This document shows positions 26,793 to 34,581 of a stretch of DNA of 64,000 bases, piece after piece; the first letter of the stretch is position 1; each line of letters opens with the position of its first letter. The notes beneath the pieces were generated by a model that did not search any database, was not told where the DNA came from, and saw only the letters and a list, made by a program, of their open reading frames with translations. The DNA is taken from the NCBI GenBank assembly GCA_025934735.1, contig JAICWP010000001.1, forward strand, positions 1 through 64,000. Reading direction: 5' to 3'. The stretch is from Terriglobales bacterium (GTDB lineage: Bacteria; Acidobacteriota; Terriglobia; Terriglobales; Acidobacteriaceae). Both the position numbers and the translations under genes were made by a program.

Positions 26793-26823
26793 GTAGACAT
26801 CCTACATGCCTTGGGATGTAGAC
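26793..26823. promoter_or_regulatory. Candidate PadR operator
   Basis: CTACAT (26802-26807) and ATGTAG (26816-26821) form a palindrome with 8-base spacing. Flanking GTAGAC copies at 26793 and 26818 give direct repeats 25 bases apart. The site lies just upstream of the PadR start, where self-regulation would act. Binding has not been shown. Confidence 0.55.
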
Positions 26824-26889
26824 GGCCTACTCCCTGGTTGGTGAGCAGCCAAACCGATTATTTTCTTCGGAACGAGGCGGTGGTATGGG

Positions 26890-27231
26890 CTATCCCGGAG
26901 GCCAGCGCAGGCTGCGCCCGCCCAGCAGGTGCAAGTGTAAGTGGAAGACGGACTGGCCAGCACGCGGGCCCACATTGAATACAGTGCGGTAGCCGTCCTC
27001 GATGCCGCGCTCGCGGGCGATTTGCGCTGCCACCAAATGGAGATAGCCGATGATTTCCGCATCTTCAGGCTGGGCTTCTTTCATTCCGACGATATGCTTT
27101 CTGGGAATGATCAGCACATGGGTGGGGGCCTGCGGGTTGATGTCTTCGAAGACGAAGGCCCGCTCATCTTCATAGACCTTCTTGGCGGGCGCCTCCCCGC
27201 GGATGATGCGGCAGAAGATGCAATCGGGCAT
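26890..27231 (-). CDS. HIT-family nucleotide-binding protein
   Basis: A 113-residue protein of the histidine-triad (HINT-like) family. It has CIFCRIIRGEAPA at the start, with a CxxC that may bind zinc, and HVLIIPRKHI in the core. The HxHxH signature is in the closing SVFHLHLHLLGGR. Such proteins hydrolyse AMP-lysine or related phosphoramidates in the cytoplasm. It is full length. It lies on the same strand as PadR, upstream by 113 bases, but the operator between them suggests separate control. Confidence 0.92.
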   Translation of the reverse strand: MPDCIFCRIIRGEAPAKKVYEDERAFVFEDINPQAPTHVLIIPRKHIVGMKEAQPEDAEIIGYLHLVAAQIARERGIEDGYRTVFNVGPRAGQSVFHLHLHLLGGRSLRWPPG

Positions 27232-27346
27232 AGAGAGTGGCCAGTTTTGAGTGGCCAGCCGTCAGTGTAATTGGGATGAGTGGGGCAGGGTAGTCATGAG
27301 CCAGCAAAATCCGCAGCCCTTCGAACCGGCGTCCGACTCCAGGTTC

Positions 27347-28597
27347 TTACGGATTGCGTACCAGCCGAATCGGAACCAGCGTTGGGCTGGTCGTCCCCAC
27401 CGGTGGGCTGCCGGATCCGCCCCCGGGGCCGCCAGCTGGCGGGCAAGCGACCACATTGAGGATTACGGCGTTAACGTCCGCCTGCGAACTGATCCCTTGA
27501 ATGAAGAGCTGCATGAACCCGACCACCGTTTGAGTGTTACCGCAGCTGTTGCCGGGACAGAGTCCTCCGGGCGTGTCGTACACCGGAACCGTAACTATGG
27601 AATTGCTGCTTGAAATCCACGGAGTGCCGGGTGGGTAAAAGGTGTTGCCAGTGCCCGCGGTGATGTTAAACGGCGGAGGCGAGCTGGTATCAATCGAGTC
27701 TTGTCCGTTGGGGCCATTGATTAAAGCGTCAGTGCCTTGCTTGGTCGGACCCGTGGCCTGCCCGTTATTGGTGAACACCGTGTCGCCGCAGGCCAATGCC
27801 GCCTCCGGGGCACAGCTTTGAATTTCATTGCGGTAAACGTTACCGCTGTTATTGGCGCCGGTGAAGCTAATTTCGCCGTACTGGCTGGGTAGAATTCCGA
27901 AGTGCAGCAGCCAGGGCTCGCCAATCACGCCACCGTTGCCGCCGTTGTAGTAACCCGCGTGAACAATCTGAGCCGGGTTGCCCTGGACAAAATACCCGAA
28001 CCCCGGCCCGCAATTAGGGTTAGCAGGGATTGTATGTCCAGGTGCAGGGTCGCAGTTGGGCATCATCCAGGGCTTTACGCAACTGGTGGCGAAAGGCGTA
28101 GAGCCCCCGGTACCATTGAAGGCCTCGGCCGTAGCTGTGGCCGCTACGCTGATTCCGGATGAGTTTCCCCCCAGCATCTTGCTCAACGCGCCGATAAACA
28201 GGGTGGGAATCACGCGATGGACCTTGACCTCCACCATGGGATCGTGCGGATCGCTGGTGGGCGAAGGCGGAAAAGTGACGTCGGCGGGTGCGATGCTGGC
28301 CGGCTGGCCAAACACCTTGTTCTGCGCCCCTGCGCCTTGTGCCTGCTGTTGAACCAGTGTTTGTGTGGTCCCGCTGGTGCAGTTGGCGGAAGTGGTGCAG
28401 CCGGAAGCGACAAACACCCTGGCACCGGCCAGGGCGGCGGCATCCGCCGCGCGCTGGGCATCGGTGCGCGCCACGTACAAAGTGAGCGCGTCAATGGCAA
28501 AGCCCGCCATGGCCAGCAGCAGCAACAGCGAGGCTACAGCCATCAGCAGGGTGGATCCCCGCTGGGCGCCGCGAACGTGTTGCCGGTTATCTGCCAT
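27347..28597 (-). CDS. TadG-like pilus-assembly protein
   Basis: A 416-residue secreted-face membrane protein. It opens with the TadG-like anchor RGSTLLMAVASLLLLLAMAGFAIDALTLYVARTDAQRAADAAALAGARV, one transmembrane helix followed by the conserved QRAADAAALAGA stretch. The rest is a large Cys-containing, Gly/Asn-rich extracellular domain with no detected known fold. It is the third gene of the TadE-TadE-TadG operon. Such proteins contribute to Tad (Flp) pilus assembly at the inner membrane. Confidence 0.85.
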   Translation of the reverse strand: MADNRQHVRGAQRGSTLLMAVASLLLLLAMAGFAIDALTLYVARTDAQRAADAAALAGARVFVASGCTTSANCTSGTTQTLVQQQAQGAGAQNKVFGQPASIAPADVTFPPSPTSDPHDPMVEVKVHRVIPTLFIGALSKMLGGNSSGISVAATATAEAFNGTGGSTPFATSCVKPWMMPNCDPAPGHTIPANPNCGPGFGYFVQGNPAQIVHAGYYNGGNGGVIGEPWLLHFGILPSQYGEISFTGANNSGNVYRNEIQSCAPEAALACGDTVFTNNGQATGPTKQGTDALINGPNGQDSIDTSSPPPFNITAGTGNTFYPPGTPWISSSNSIVTVPVYDTPGGLCPGNSCGNTQTVVGFMQLFIQGISSQADVNAVILNVVACPPAGGPGGGSGSPPVGTTSPTLVPIRLVRNP

Positions 28598-28612
28598 GTG
28601 AATTCCTCTTTC

Positions 28613-29176
28613 TTACAGGTTCGGCATGACCGCCTGGGGAGTCAGAACAAAAGTGCTGGGATAGCTAGCGCCCGGCGCCAGCAGTCCAATCACGCGGTGG
28701 AAAAATAGAAAGTGCGCCGGATAAGAAACCGTCACCCGGCTCATGCTGACTGTGTTGCCGCTGACCAGCACCTGGTAATTCCGCTCCACGGTGATGCCCA
28801 AATTGTCAGGACAGTTTGTGGCACTGAAGCTCCAGGTAAAGGTGCCCGAACTGGCTCCGCCGTTGAGAGTGCAGCCGTGCACCACCTTGGCATCGAACAG
28901 GTAGTTGAATACCGCCTGCGCCACGGCAGTGGTATTCGCCGATGGTGCGGATCCTGACACCTCGACACTGAGTGGCAGCGAGGCTGCTATGCGACCGCCC
29001 TCGCGCGCCGAGTTGTCCAGCTTGTCGCGCAGCGCGAACACGTGCCCGAAATCGAAGGCGGCGATGGTGAAGACCAGGAATATGGGCAACACCATGGCGA
29101 ATTCCACGATCTGCGAACCACGGCGGCTCTGCCCGTTCTGGCCTCTTCGAAATGGTCCGATGCGCATGGCGGTCAT
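28613..29176 (-). CDS. TadE-like pseudopilin
   Basis: A 187-residue protein with the TadE signature RGSQIVEFAMVLPIFLVFTIAAFDFGHVFALRDKLDNSAREGGR. The Glu inside the hydrophobic stretch and the following REGGR motif are conserved. A Cys-containing periplasmic tail follows. The ATG at 29176 overlaps the stop of the upstream tadE gene (TGATG), with AGGAG close upstream. It is paralogous to the neighbour encoded at 29176-29751. Confidence 0.85.
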   Translation of the reverse strand: MTAMRIGPFRRGQNGQSRRGSQIVEFAMVLPIFLVFTIAAFDFGHVFALRDKLDNSAREGGRIAASLPLSVEVSGSAPSANTTAVAQAVFNYLFDAKVVHGCTLNGGASSGTFTWSFSATNCPDNLGITVERNYQVLVSGNTVSMSRVTVSYPAHFLFFHRVIGLLAPGASYPSTFVLTPQAVMPNL

Positions 29177-29751
29177 CACTCCTGGCTTACCTGCACGCTG
29201 GTGGCAACCGTGATCTGAGGAAGTTTGACCAGCGCTCCGGCGGTTTGCACGCTCAGCGCCATCGGCACCGGGTAGGAATAGCTGACGACGGTCCCGCACT
29301 GCTGCGGCGGCGCAGTGGTGTTCAGTTGCACGCCGCGGCAAATGCGAATGTTGCCGCTGGTGGTGCAAGCGGCCACGGGCACTCCGGTGCAGAAGGTTAG
29401 GGTTCCCGGAGGAGAATACGACTGGATTGAGCCGGGGCTGAGGCTCGCCGCCTTTAGAGAACCGTTGATTACGTTCACCACCTCGGTGTCTGTCGGCGAA
29501 GCGTTGCCCGGCAGACTGTTCGAGGGACAGGAGGCGCAGGATGGAGCCACGGCAAAGCGGGCGCCTTCGCGGGCAGCCCGCGTGATGGTGCCATACACGC
29601 TCATGGCCCGGCCGACCCAGATGAGAGCAAAAAGCAGCGCCAGGAACAGCGGAAACACGATGGCGAACTCCGCCAGTTCCGCGCCCCTCTGGCGTTCCTT
29701 GCGGCCGCGAGAAACTACACTTCCGCGTTTTGCGTTTGCCAAACCAATCAT
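29176..29751 (-). CDS. TadE-like pseudopilin
   Basis: A 191-residue protein, first gene of the TadE-TadE-TadG operon. The TadE core is RGAELAEFAIVFPLFLALLFALIWVGRAMSVYGTITRAAREGARFA. Several Cys residues (CASCP, FCTG, ACTTSG) are in the exported tail and probably form disulphides. ATG 29751 is used; a TTG further upstream is in frame but would add an unconserved stretch. TadE proteins are processed like prepilins and needed for Flp pilus assembly. Confidence 0.83.
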   Translation of the reverse strand: MIGLANAKRGSVVSRGRKERQRGAELAEFAIVFPLFLALLFALIWVGRAMSVYGTITRAAREGARFAVAPSCASCPSNSLPGNASPTDTEVVNVINGSLKAASLSPGSIQSYSPPGTLTFCTGVPVAACTTSGNIRICRGVQLNTTAPPQQCGTVVSYSYPVPMALSVQTAGALVKLPQITVATSVQVSQE

Positions 29752-29901
29752 GCTGAAGCACGATCCCAAAATTTTTTCGGGTGCTTCATTTCAGTTTAAT
29801 GAGTTGCCCGAAATTAGAAAGTCCACAGAGGTGCTATTACTGCGGTAATCATGGAGTGAAACGAAGGAAACGTGGAAGTGGCAAAGCGAATGACTGCGGG
29901 G

Positions 29902-30639
29902 TTAATCCAGGCGCACCAGAAACACCGCGCCCTCGGGTGTATGCGTGTCGTGAGCCACCTCTTGGGCGCGCTGTTTATCGTCCTGCAGCACGCGTACCTG
30001 CAGCCACCAGTCACCCGCGGGGCTGGCAAATTCGTGTACCCGGGCGGTGTGGTAGCGGCGAGCCAGGTGATCGCGCAGTTCGGTAGCGGCTGCCTGATCA
30101 TCGAAGCCCCCGATCTGCACCGCCCAACGCCCGCCTTCGTCCACGGGCACGGGAGTTTTCAGCAGCTCCACCTTGACCGTGGCCAGGCCCGGCCGCCACA
30201 CGTCCACGGCCTTGGCCGCAGCCAATGACAAATCAATGATGCGTCCGGGTATGAACGGTCCGCGATCGGTAATGCGCACCACCACAGAATGCTCGGTTTT
30301 CACGTTGGTGACCCGCACCATGGAACCTAAGGGCAGGGTCCGATGAGCGGCGGTGAGAGCGTTCATGTTGTAGATCTCGCCATTGGAAGCGCGGCGATTG
30401 TGGTAGGGTGGCCCGTACCAGCTGGCAATTCCGGTTTGTGCGAATACCGGTTCCGGAACGGCCGCCGGTGGAGCTTGCGTCGAGGGAACGCTCGGCGTGG
30501 CCGCAGTGCCGGTTGCCGGGGGCGCGTTTTCAGGGAGGCTGGGAGGCGGTGGCACGCTGACCCGGGCGGTTCGGTGGCCGCAGCCGCTCAGCAGGAGCGC
30601 TCCGGCCAGGAGCAACAGGATGGCACTGGGGTTCCGCAT
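29902..30639 (-). CDS. rlpA: Septal-ring lytic transglycosylase RlpA
   Basis: A 245-residue lipoprotein (lipobox ALLLSGCGH). A Pro-rich linker follows to about residue 65. The double-psi beta-barrel domain contains GIASWYGPPYHNRRASNGEIYNMNALTAAHRTLPLG, with the catalytic Asp in VVRITDRGPFIPGRIIDLS. A C-terminal SPOR domain (WAVQIGGFDDQAAATELRDHL) binds denuded glycans at the septum. Its ATG overlaps the stop of the upstream 88-residue protein (TGATG), so the two are translationally coupled. Confidence 0.95.
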   Translation of the reverse strand: MRNPSAILLLLAGALLLSGCGHRTARVSVPPPPSLPENAPPATGTAATPSVPSTQAPPAAVPEPVFAQTGIASWYGPPYHNRRASNGEIYNMNALTAAHRTLPLGSMVRVTNVKTEHSVVVRITDRGPFIPGRIIDLSLAAAKAVDVWRPGLATVKVELLKTPVPVDEGGRWAVQIGGFDDQAAATELRDHLARRYHTARVHEFASPAGDWWLQVRVLQDDKQRAQEVAHDTHTPEGAVFLVRLD

Positions 30640-30905
30640 CACCGCCGTTGCCGATCCATATAGTCGGCGAATTGGGCCAGTTTCCCGGCTGCGGTGCGCA
30701 GCGCCTGGGTGGAGTGGCTCCGAATCGCCGGAACGACCTCATCGTTGAGGTAGGAAATGATGTTCTCCGCGTCCTTGTCCAACCCTTGGTCTTCTAGGGA
30801 ACGCCCCAGCTTCTTGCCGGCAGCCTCTACTTTCCTGCTGGCCTGGCTGAAGGCCTGGTCCAGGCGCGACTTGAGGCCGCCACGATTTTGCCGTTTGGGT
30901 GCCAA
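30639..30905 (-). CDS. Small basic helical protein, upstream of rlpA
   Basis: An 88-residue protein, mostly charged helix (LEDQGLDKDAENIISYLNDEVVPAIRSHSTQALRTAA, ending LAQFADYMDRQRR). The start is TTG 30905, with AGGA about eight bases upstream; no ATG lies before residue 80. The YLNDEVVP core recurs in acidobacterial proteins of unknown function, by my recollection. It overlaps rlpA by one base, so it may act with it. Confidence 0.6.
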   Translation of the reverse strand: MAPKRQNRGGLKSRLDQAFSQASRKVEAAGKKLGRSLEDQGLDKDAENIISYLNDEVVPAIRSHSTQALRTAAGKLAQFADYMDRQRR

Positions 30906-31116
30906 GTAGTACCGTCCTGAGGACTTAGAGGAGCTGAAACTCCGATTATGCGGCGGTTACTCAAGCTGGTCAATGCTGCCGTGCGGCTTTGTACCTGGAA
31001 AGGAACGGGCCCGGGACTGGGGCAAACTTCGCGGCGCAGGTTACTTCTGAGTATGTGGACTTCGGCACCTTGATTGCTACTAGGTCAGAGTAGGGAAAGA
31101 GCAGCACGGGAACTTT

Positions 31117-32037
31117 ATGCGTGTCTGGGCGGTAGCCGTCATGGTGCTGGGATTGAGCCTGGGCGTGACCGCCCAGAATACCGGCAACCCTGCCCCCGGC
31201 AACTTGCCTGAAGCGCCGGCCCCGGGCAGCGCCGCACCGTTACCTCCGGGCGCGGTGGTGCAGGATCCTACCGCAACCGTGCAACCGGGCCTGCCGCTGG
31301 TGTACACGCCGCTCTCGCCCCATCAGAAATTTCACATTTTCGTGGAGCAGACCTATTCGGTGTACACGTTTGCGAACACCGCTTTTGATGCGGGATGGGC
31401 GCAGATGACCGACGATTGGCCAGCCTATGGCCAGGGGGCCGCAGGCTACGGCAAGCGTTACGGCGCCTTGCTCGCAAACCACGAAGCCGGCAGTTTTTTT
31501 GAAAATTTCCTGTTTCCCACCCTGCTGCGCCAGGACCCGCGCTACTTCCGCATGGGCGACGGGCATTCCATTTTTGCGCGCGTGCCGTATGCCATGAGCC
31601 GGGTGTTGATCACGCGCTCCGACAGCGGGCACGGCACCTTCAATAGCTCCTTGCTTCTGGGATTGCTGTTCGTGGATGGCCTGACCAACTCCTACTATCC
31701 CCGTCCGCAGCGCGGCTTCGGCGAGACTATGAGCCGCTTTGGCGGAGGGGTGCTGAGCAGCGCTGAAACCAACCTGCTGCGCGAATTCATGCCCGACCTG
31801 ATACGCGTCTTCCACAAGCACGAACCGGAGAAGCTGAAGAAGCTGGAGCAGCTGGAAAAAAAGATGCCGCTGGCCAACAAGCTTTCCCGGCCCAATGACG
31901 GCGTGGTGCAGTCGCCGGGATCGCAAACCGGCGCCACGACCCGGCCCTCGAGTCGTGGCAACTCAGCACCTGGCGCCGGTAGCCAGCCCGCGGCCGACCC
32001 GTCGTTTCGGAGCAACTGCTCCTCTCCCAAACACTGA
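31117..32037 (+). CDS. Secreted protein of unknown function (acidobacterial)
   Basis: A 306-residue exported protein with signal peptide (VWAVAVMVLGLSLGVTAQ) and a Pro/Ala-rich spacer to about residue 60. A central region (FDAGWAQMTDDWPAYGQGAAGYGKRYGALLANHEAGSFFENFLFPTLLRQDPRYF) resembles a recurrent acidobacterial family of unknown role. A charged LEKLKKLEQLEKK segment precedes a low-complexity Pro/Ser/Gly tail. No catalytic motif is evident. The alternating amphipathic segments may form an outer-membrane barrel; this is speculation. Confidence 0.7.
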   Translation: MRVWAVAVMVLGLSLGVTAQNTGNPAPGNLPEAPAPGSAAPLPPGAVVQDPTATVQPGLPLVYTPLSPHQKFHIFVEQTYSVYTFANTAFDAGWAQMTDDWPAYGQGAAGYGKRYGALLANHEAGSFFENFLFPTLLRQDPRYFRMGDGHSIFARVPYAMSRVLITRSDSGHGTFNSSLLLGLLFVDGLTNSYYPRPQRGFGETMSRFGGGVLSSAETNLLREFMPDLIRVFHKHEPEKLKKLEQLEKKMPLANKLSRPNDGVVQSPGSQTGATTRPSSRGNSAPGAGSQPAADPSFRSNCSSPKH

Positions 32038-32328
32038 GCTTAGGCAGCCCGTCCTCTCACTGGTCATGGTGCCGCGTTTTTAACCCAGCGCGGGCACTGG
32101 CCTTGCCTGTTGATCGTGAATTTTCCGGATATAGGAAAGCAGCAGCCGCAACTCCTGGGTTGCGCCCAGCATCATAGCTGGACATCAGATCGGCACCGCG
32201 CGGAAAGAGCTGGAAAAAGGTGCATAAACCATGCCAGAAAGCCGCGACAGGGCCGACCAAAGTGCGACCTCTCAACGTCCCTGCCACTTGCTCAACAAAC
32301 CCACAGGCGTTTCCTTAAGGAGTAGCCC

Positions 32329-32808
32329 ATGCCAACCAAGTTGCCCGCCCTGGCAACGTGTCTCGTTGCAGCTTTATTGATTGCGATTGTGCCCGCGAAT
32401 GCCGCGGTACAAGTGAATGACAAAACTGACATCAGCCTGGGTGTGTACATACCCTGCGCTGCCGGCGGGACCGGCGAGGTAGTGGACCTCAGCGGCCCAT
32501 TGCATACCTTGGTTTCCTTCACCATCAATGGAAATAACGTCAGCGGCTATTTCCATTTTCAGCCCCAGGGGATCAGCGGAACCGGGGAAACGACAGGCGA
32601 GAAATATCAGGCCACCGGTGTGACCCAGGAGAGTTTCAAGAACTCCTTCCAAAACGGCCAGGCAAACTCCACCTACGTTAACAACTTCAGAATTATCGGC
32701 CAGGGGCCAGGGAACAACTTCCTGGTGCACGAGACTCTGCATTTCACCATCAACGCGAAGGGCACTGTGACGGTGTTTCACGATAACTTCAGCGTTGAGT
32801 GCAAGTAG
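32329..32808 (+). CDS. Secreted protein of unknown function
   Basis: A 159-residue protein with a signal peptide (TCLVAALLIAIVPANA). The mature part is a beta-rich domain (VNDKTDISLGVYIPC, GEVVDLSGPLHTLVSFTING, HETLHFTINAKGTVTVF) with two Cys, probably one disulphide. TAAGGAG lies eight bases before the ATG. A strong hairpin follows the stop at 32852-32880, so it is a single-gene unit. No family recognised. Confidence 0.75.
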   Translation: MPTKLPALATCLVAALLIAIVPANAAVQVNDKTDISLGVYIPCAAGGTGEVVDLSGPLHTLVSFTINGNNVSGYFHFQPQGISGTGETTGEKYQATGVTQESFKNSFQNGQANSTYVNNFRIIGQGPGNNFLVHETLHFTINAKGTVTVFHDNFSVECK

Positions 32809-32851
32809 CCGAGAAGCCAAGCGGATTGAGGCCGTTTAGCCCCAAGAGGCC

Positions 32852-32880
32852 ACTGCACTCCCCTTGGCTGGGAGTGCAGT
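32852..32880. terminator. Hairpin downstream of the 159-residue protein
   Basis: The arms ACTGCACTCCC (32852-32862) and GGGAGTGCAGT (32870-32880) form a perfect 11-pair stem with a 7-base loop. There is no T tract on the plus strand. Confidence 0.6.
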
Positions 32881-32924
32881 TGGCATCGGGAAGATTGCGG
32901 GCCAGCCTCATTCCGCCAGCGTTG

Positions 32925-32990
32925 GCGGCTTAGTACACCTCTTCATGCGAGGCCGGCACCCGCAACTTCATGCGAGGCCGGCACCCGCAA
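32925..32990 (-). pseudogene. Fragment of a second pilX 3' end
   Basis: Bases 32925-32954 match 34552-34581, the end of the operon B pilX gene, at 29 of 30 positions in the same orientation. On the minus strand it reads L-R-V-P-A-S-H-E-E-V-Y-stop, next to L-R-V-M-A-S-H-E-E-V-Y-stop of the intact gene. The upstream part of the gene is missing, and a 25-base unit has been duplicated. It is best read as the relic of a duplicated pilX end. Confidence 0.75.
32941..32990. repeat. Two-copy perfect tandem repeat of 25 bases
   Basis: The 25-base unit beginning CTTCATGCGAGGCC is repeated exactly at 32941-32965 and 32966-32990. The first copy carries the pilX-derived sequence described for the neighbouring fragment. 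Confidence 0.9.
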
Positions 32991-33339
32991 CGCGAGAACT
33001 GGGGAGTGGGTCAGTTCAGGAGCTTGTTTTGCTTCTAGATTCAAACTGACCCACTACTGACTGATGAAAACCGTGGAATTGTGGGTTTCGACTTTCCAGC
33101 CCTCGCGGCGTAACCGTCGCCGGCGTGCCATGGTTTTTTTCCATCAGCGGCTGCCAAGTGCAGATGCCGACCCGATCTATGAGACCCGCAACTGCCTCAG
33201 CAACAATGCTTTGCGCAGATAACGCAAAAAGCTGCACAACCGACATACTTTTTATGCGAACTTTTCCACAGCTTTAACCAAGGTCGCCTAACTTGCAGAA
33301 ACTAAGCAAGAAATATCACTCACCATCGGGTCTCACTGC
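32991..33339. other. Gene-free segment with a 12-base inverted repeat
   Basis: About 350 bases with no supported gene. AGTGGGTCAGTT (33005-33016) and AACTGACCCACT (33044-33055) form a perfect inverted repeat around a 27-base spacer. This could be a terminator or the relic of a mobile repeat. A 76-codon minus-strand frame here has no ribosome binding site or recognised sequence and is not called. Confidence 0.55.
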
Positions 33340-33382
33340 GGTTACTTTGGTAACTAACCTGCCTAGGGGAATGATACGTATC
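33340..33382. promoter_or_regulatory. Palindromes in the leader of the PEP-CTERM gene
   Basis: GGTTAC-TTTG-GTAACTAACC at 33340-33359 and the perfect GATACGTATC at 33373-33382 lie directly before the ribosome binding site of the gene at 33396. Their position suggests operator or leader function, but no regulator can be named. Confidence 0.4.
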
Positions 33383-33395
33383 TAGGAGATACACA

Positions 33396-34091
33396 ATGAA
33401 AGTCTCCATCTTGAAATTTGGGCTCTTTGCCTTCCTTGCGGTAGCGCTTCTGCTGCCGTCAACCGGGCGGGCTGACACCTTCACCAGCTTGCTCAGCACA
33501 GGAAATACTGCCATCTCAGGTTTCACTGGGCCCTACGGTACGGTCACAATTGATTTGACAAGCTCCACCACGGCGATGATCACATTCACCGCCAACAGCA
33601 CGGCTACCAATAACTTTTACTTCATTGACTCCAGCGCTGCGGCTGTGAATGTCAACTCGACCGATTTCACACTGAGCGGTCTTACAGGAACCGCCGCATC
33701 GTTTGGCGCCGGTGTTAACCTCAGCGATACGGGTGCAGGTACGGCGGATGGATTCGGTAGTTTCAACCAGACCATCAAGGAATTCGATGGGTATGCCTGG
33801 GCTCTTAGCTCGATCAGTTTCGATCTAACCAATGTCTCCGGGACTTGGGCGAGCGCAGCTGACGTACTGGCGTTCAATTCCCTTAATTTCGACGCTGCCG
33901 CGCACATCGCTGTGTGCGACCTCGCGACTAACCCCACCTGTAGTACTGCCATAGGTGCGGCCGCCACTGGCTTTGCGGGCGAGGGGCCGGGCACGCCGAT
34001 CAACAAAACCCCCGAACCCGCTTCCCTCGGCTTACTCGGGAGTGGCCTGGTAAGCCTTGCTTACTTCCTTCGCCGCCGTATCAAGAAGTAG
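33396..34091 (+). CDS. PEP-CTERM-anchored exported protein
   Basis: A 231-residue protein. It has a signal peptide (FGLFAFLAVALLLPSTGRA), a beta-rich Thr/Ser/Asn-rich domain, and a classic PEP-CTERM sorting signal at the end: TPEPASLGLLGSGLVSLAY, then the basic RRRIKK. The signal is expected to be cut by an exosortase (EpsH/XrtA-type), not encoded here. Two Cys near residues 182-190 (CDLATNPTC) probably pair. CTAGGAG precedes the start, and a strong terminator follows at 34118. The gene lies in a segment flanked by pilX 3' sequences. Confidence 0.9.
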   Translation: MKVSILKFGLFAFLAVALLLPSTGRADTFTSLLSTGNTAISGFTGPYGTVTIDLTSSTTAMITFTANSTATNNFYFIDSSAAAVNVNSTDFTLSGLTGTAASFGAGVNLSDTGAGTADGFGSFNQTIKEFDGYAWALSSISFDLTNVSGTWASAADVLAFNSLNFDAAAHIAVCDLATNPTCSTAIGAAATGFAGEGPGTPINKTPEPASLGLLGSGLVSLAYFLRRRIKK

Positions 34092-34117
34092 GGCTCTCTC
34101 TGCGGATAGGTTGCGAG

Positions 34118-34144
34118 AAAGGCGCCCCAATGGGCGCCTTTTTC
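34118..34144 (+). terminator. Rho-independent terminator of the PEP-CTERM gene
   Basis: AAAGGCGCCC (34118-34127) pairs perfectly with GGGCGCCTTT (34132-34141) over a 4-base loop, followed by a T run. Confidence 0.92.
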
Positions 34145-34218
34145 GTTGGTTGCTGGCAGGCATTCCCTTTTCAATTAACCCAGATACAAGCTTCAGGGCA
34201 TCGGCGGTTACGAACTGA

Positions 34219-34533
34219 ATGGAAACGGGTTTCATAACTATGAACGCTGTTCAGAAGCTCGTGGCCAGTTTCGAAGGGGACGGCTTCGTGACCGATCCCA
34301 GCAATGCCAGTGTCCTGACCTCGGTACATTGCCGGTATGACCTCTGGCAGGAATACGGCGGAAATCCCCTCAGACCGACTATGAGTCGCATCGTTGGCGT
34401 AGTAGAAGCAAAAGACCCGGTCGCACTTTTTAGACTTTGCGAAGAACAGAAGAAACTGGAATTACGAACTGACCTGCGCAGCTTCAATATTTACCTCGTG
34501 AACTCACGTGGGGAGTTCATTGCCTGTGAATGA
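34219..34533 (+). CDS. Small protein of unknown function
   Basis: A 104-residue protein without signal peptide, of mixed alpha/beta appearance (TSVHCRYDLWQEYGG, CEEQKKLELRTDLRSFNIYLVNSRGEFIACE). No strong ribosome binding site precedes ATG 34219; ATG 34240 is an alternative. It lies between the PEP-CTERM terminator and the end of pilX operon B. The sequence looks like a genuine globular protein, but no family is recognised. Confidence 0.5.
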   Translation: METGFITMNAVQKLVASFEGDGFVTDPSNASVLTSVHCRYDLWQEYGGNPLRPTMSRIVGVVEAKDPVALFRLCEEQKKLELRTDLRSFNIYLVNSRGEFIACE

Positions 34534-34551
34534 CTCCAAACCCTGACACCC

Positions 34552-34581
34552 GCGGCTTAGTACACTTCTTCATGCGAGGCC
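34552..34581. repeat. Direct-repeat partner within the pilX 3' end
   Basis: The 30 bases starting GCGGCTTAGTACAC match 32925-32954 at 29 positions. They include the stop codon and last codons of the operon B pilX gene. Together the two copies bracket about 1.6 kb. Confidence 0.85.

Noticed and set aside
32038-32328. Possible riboswitch (c-di-GMP or other) before the secreted protein gene
   Set aside because: I looked for the conserved core of the c-di-GMP class I motif and did not find it; no convincing structure was visible.
32941-32990. Possible CRISPR array
   Set aside because: Only two identical 25-base units with no spacer between; no cas gene is in the window.
33016-33246. 76-codon minus-strand frame in the gap before the PEP-CTERM gene
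   Set aside because: No ribosome binding site, no recognised sequence, and it crosses an inverted repeat.
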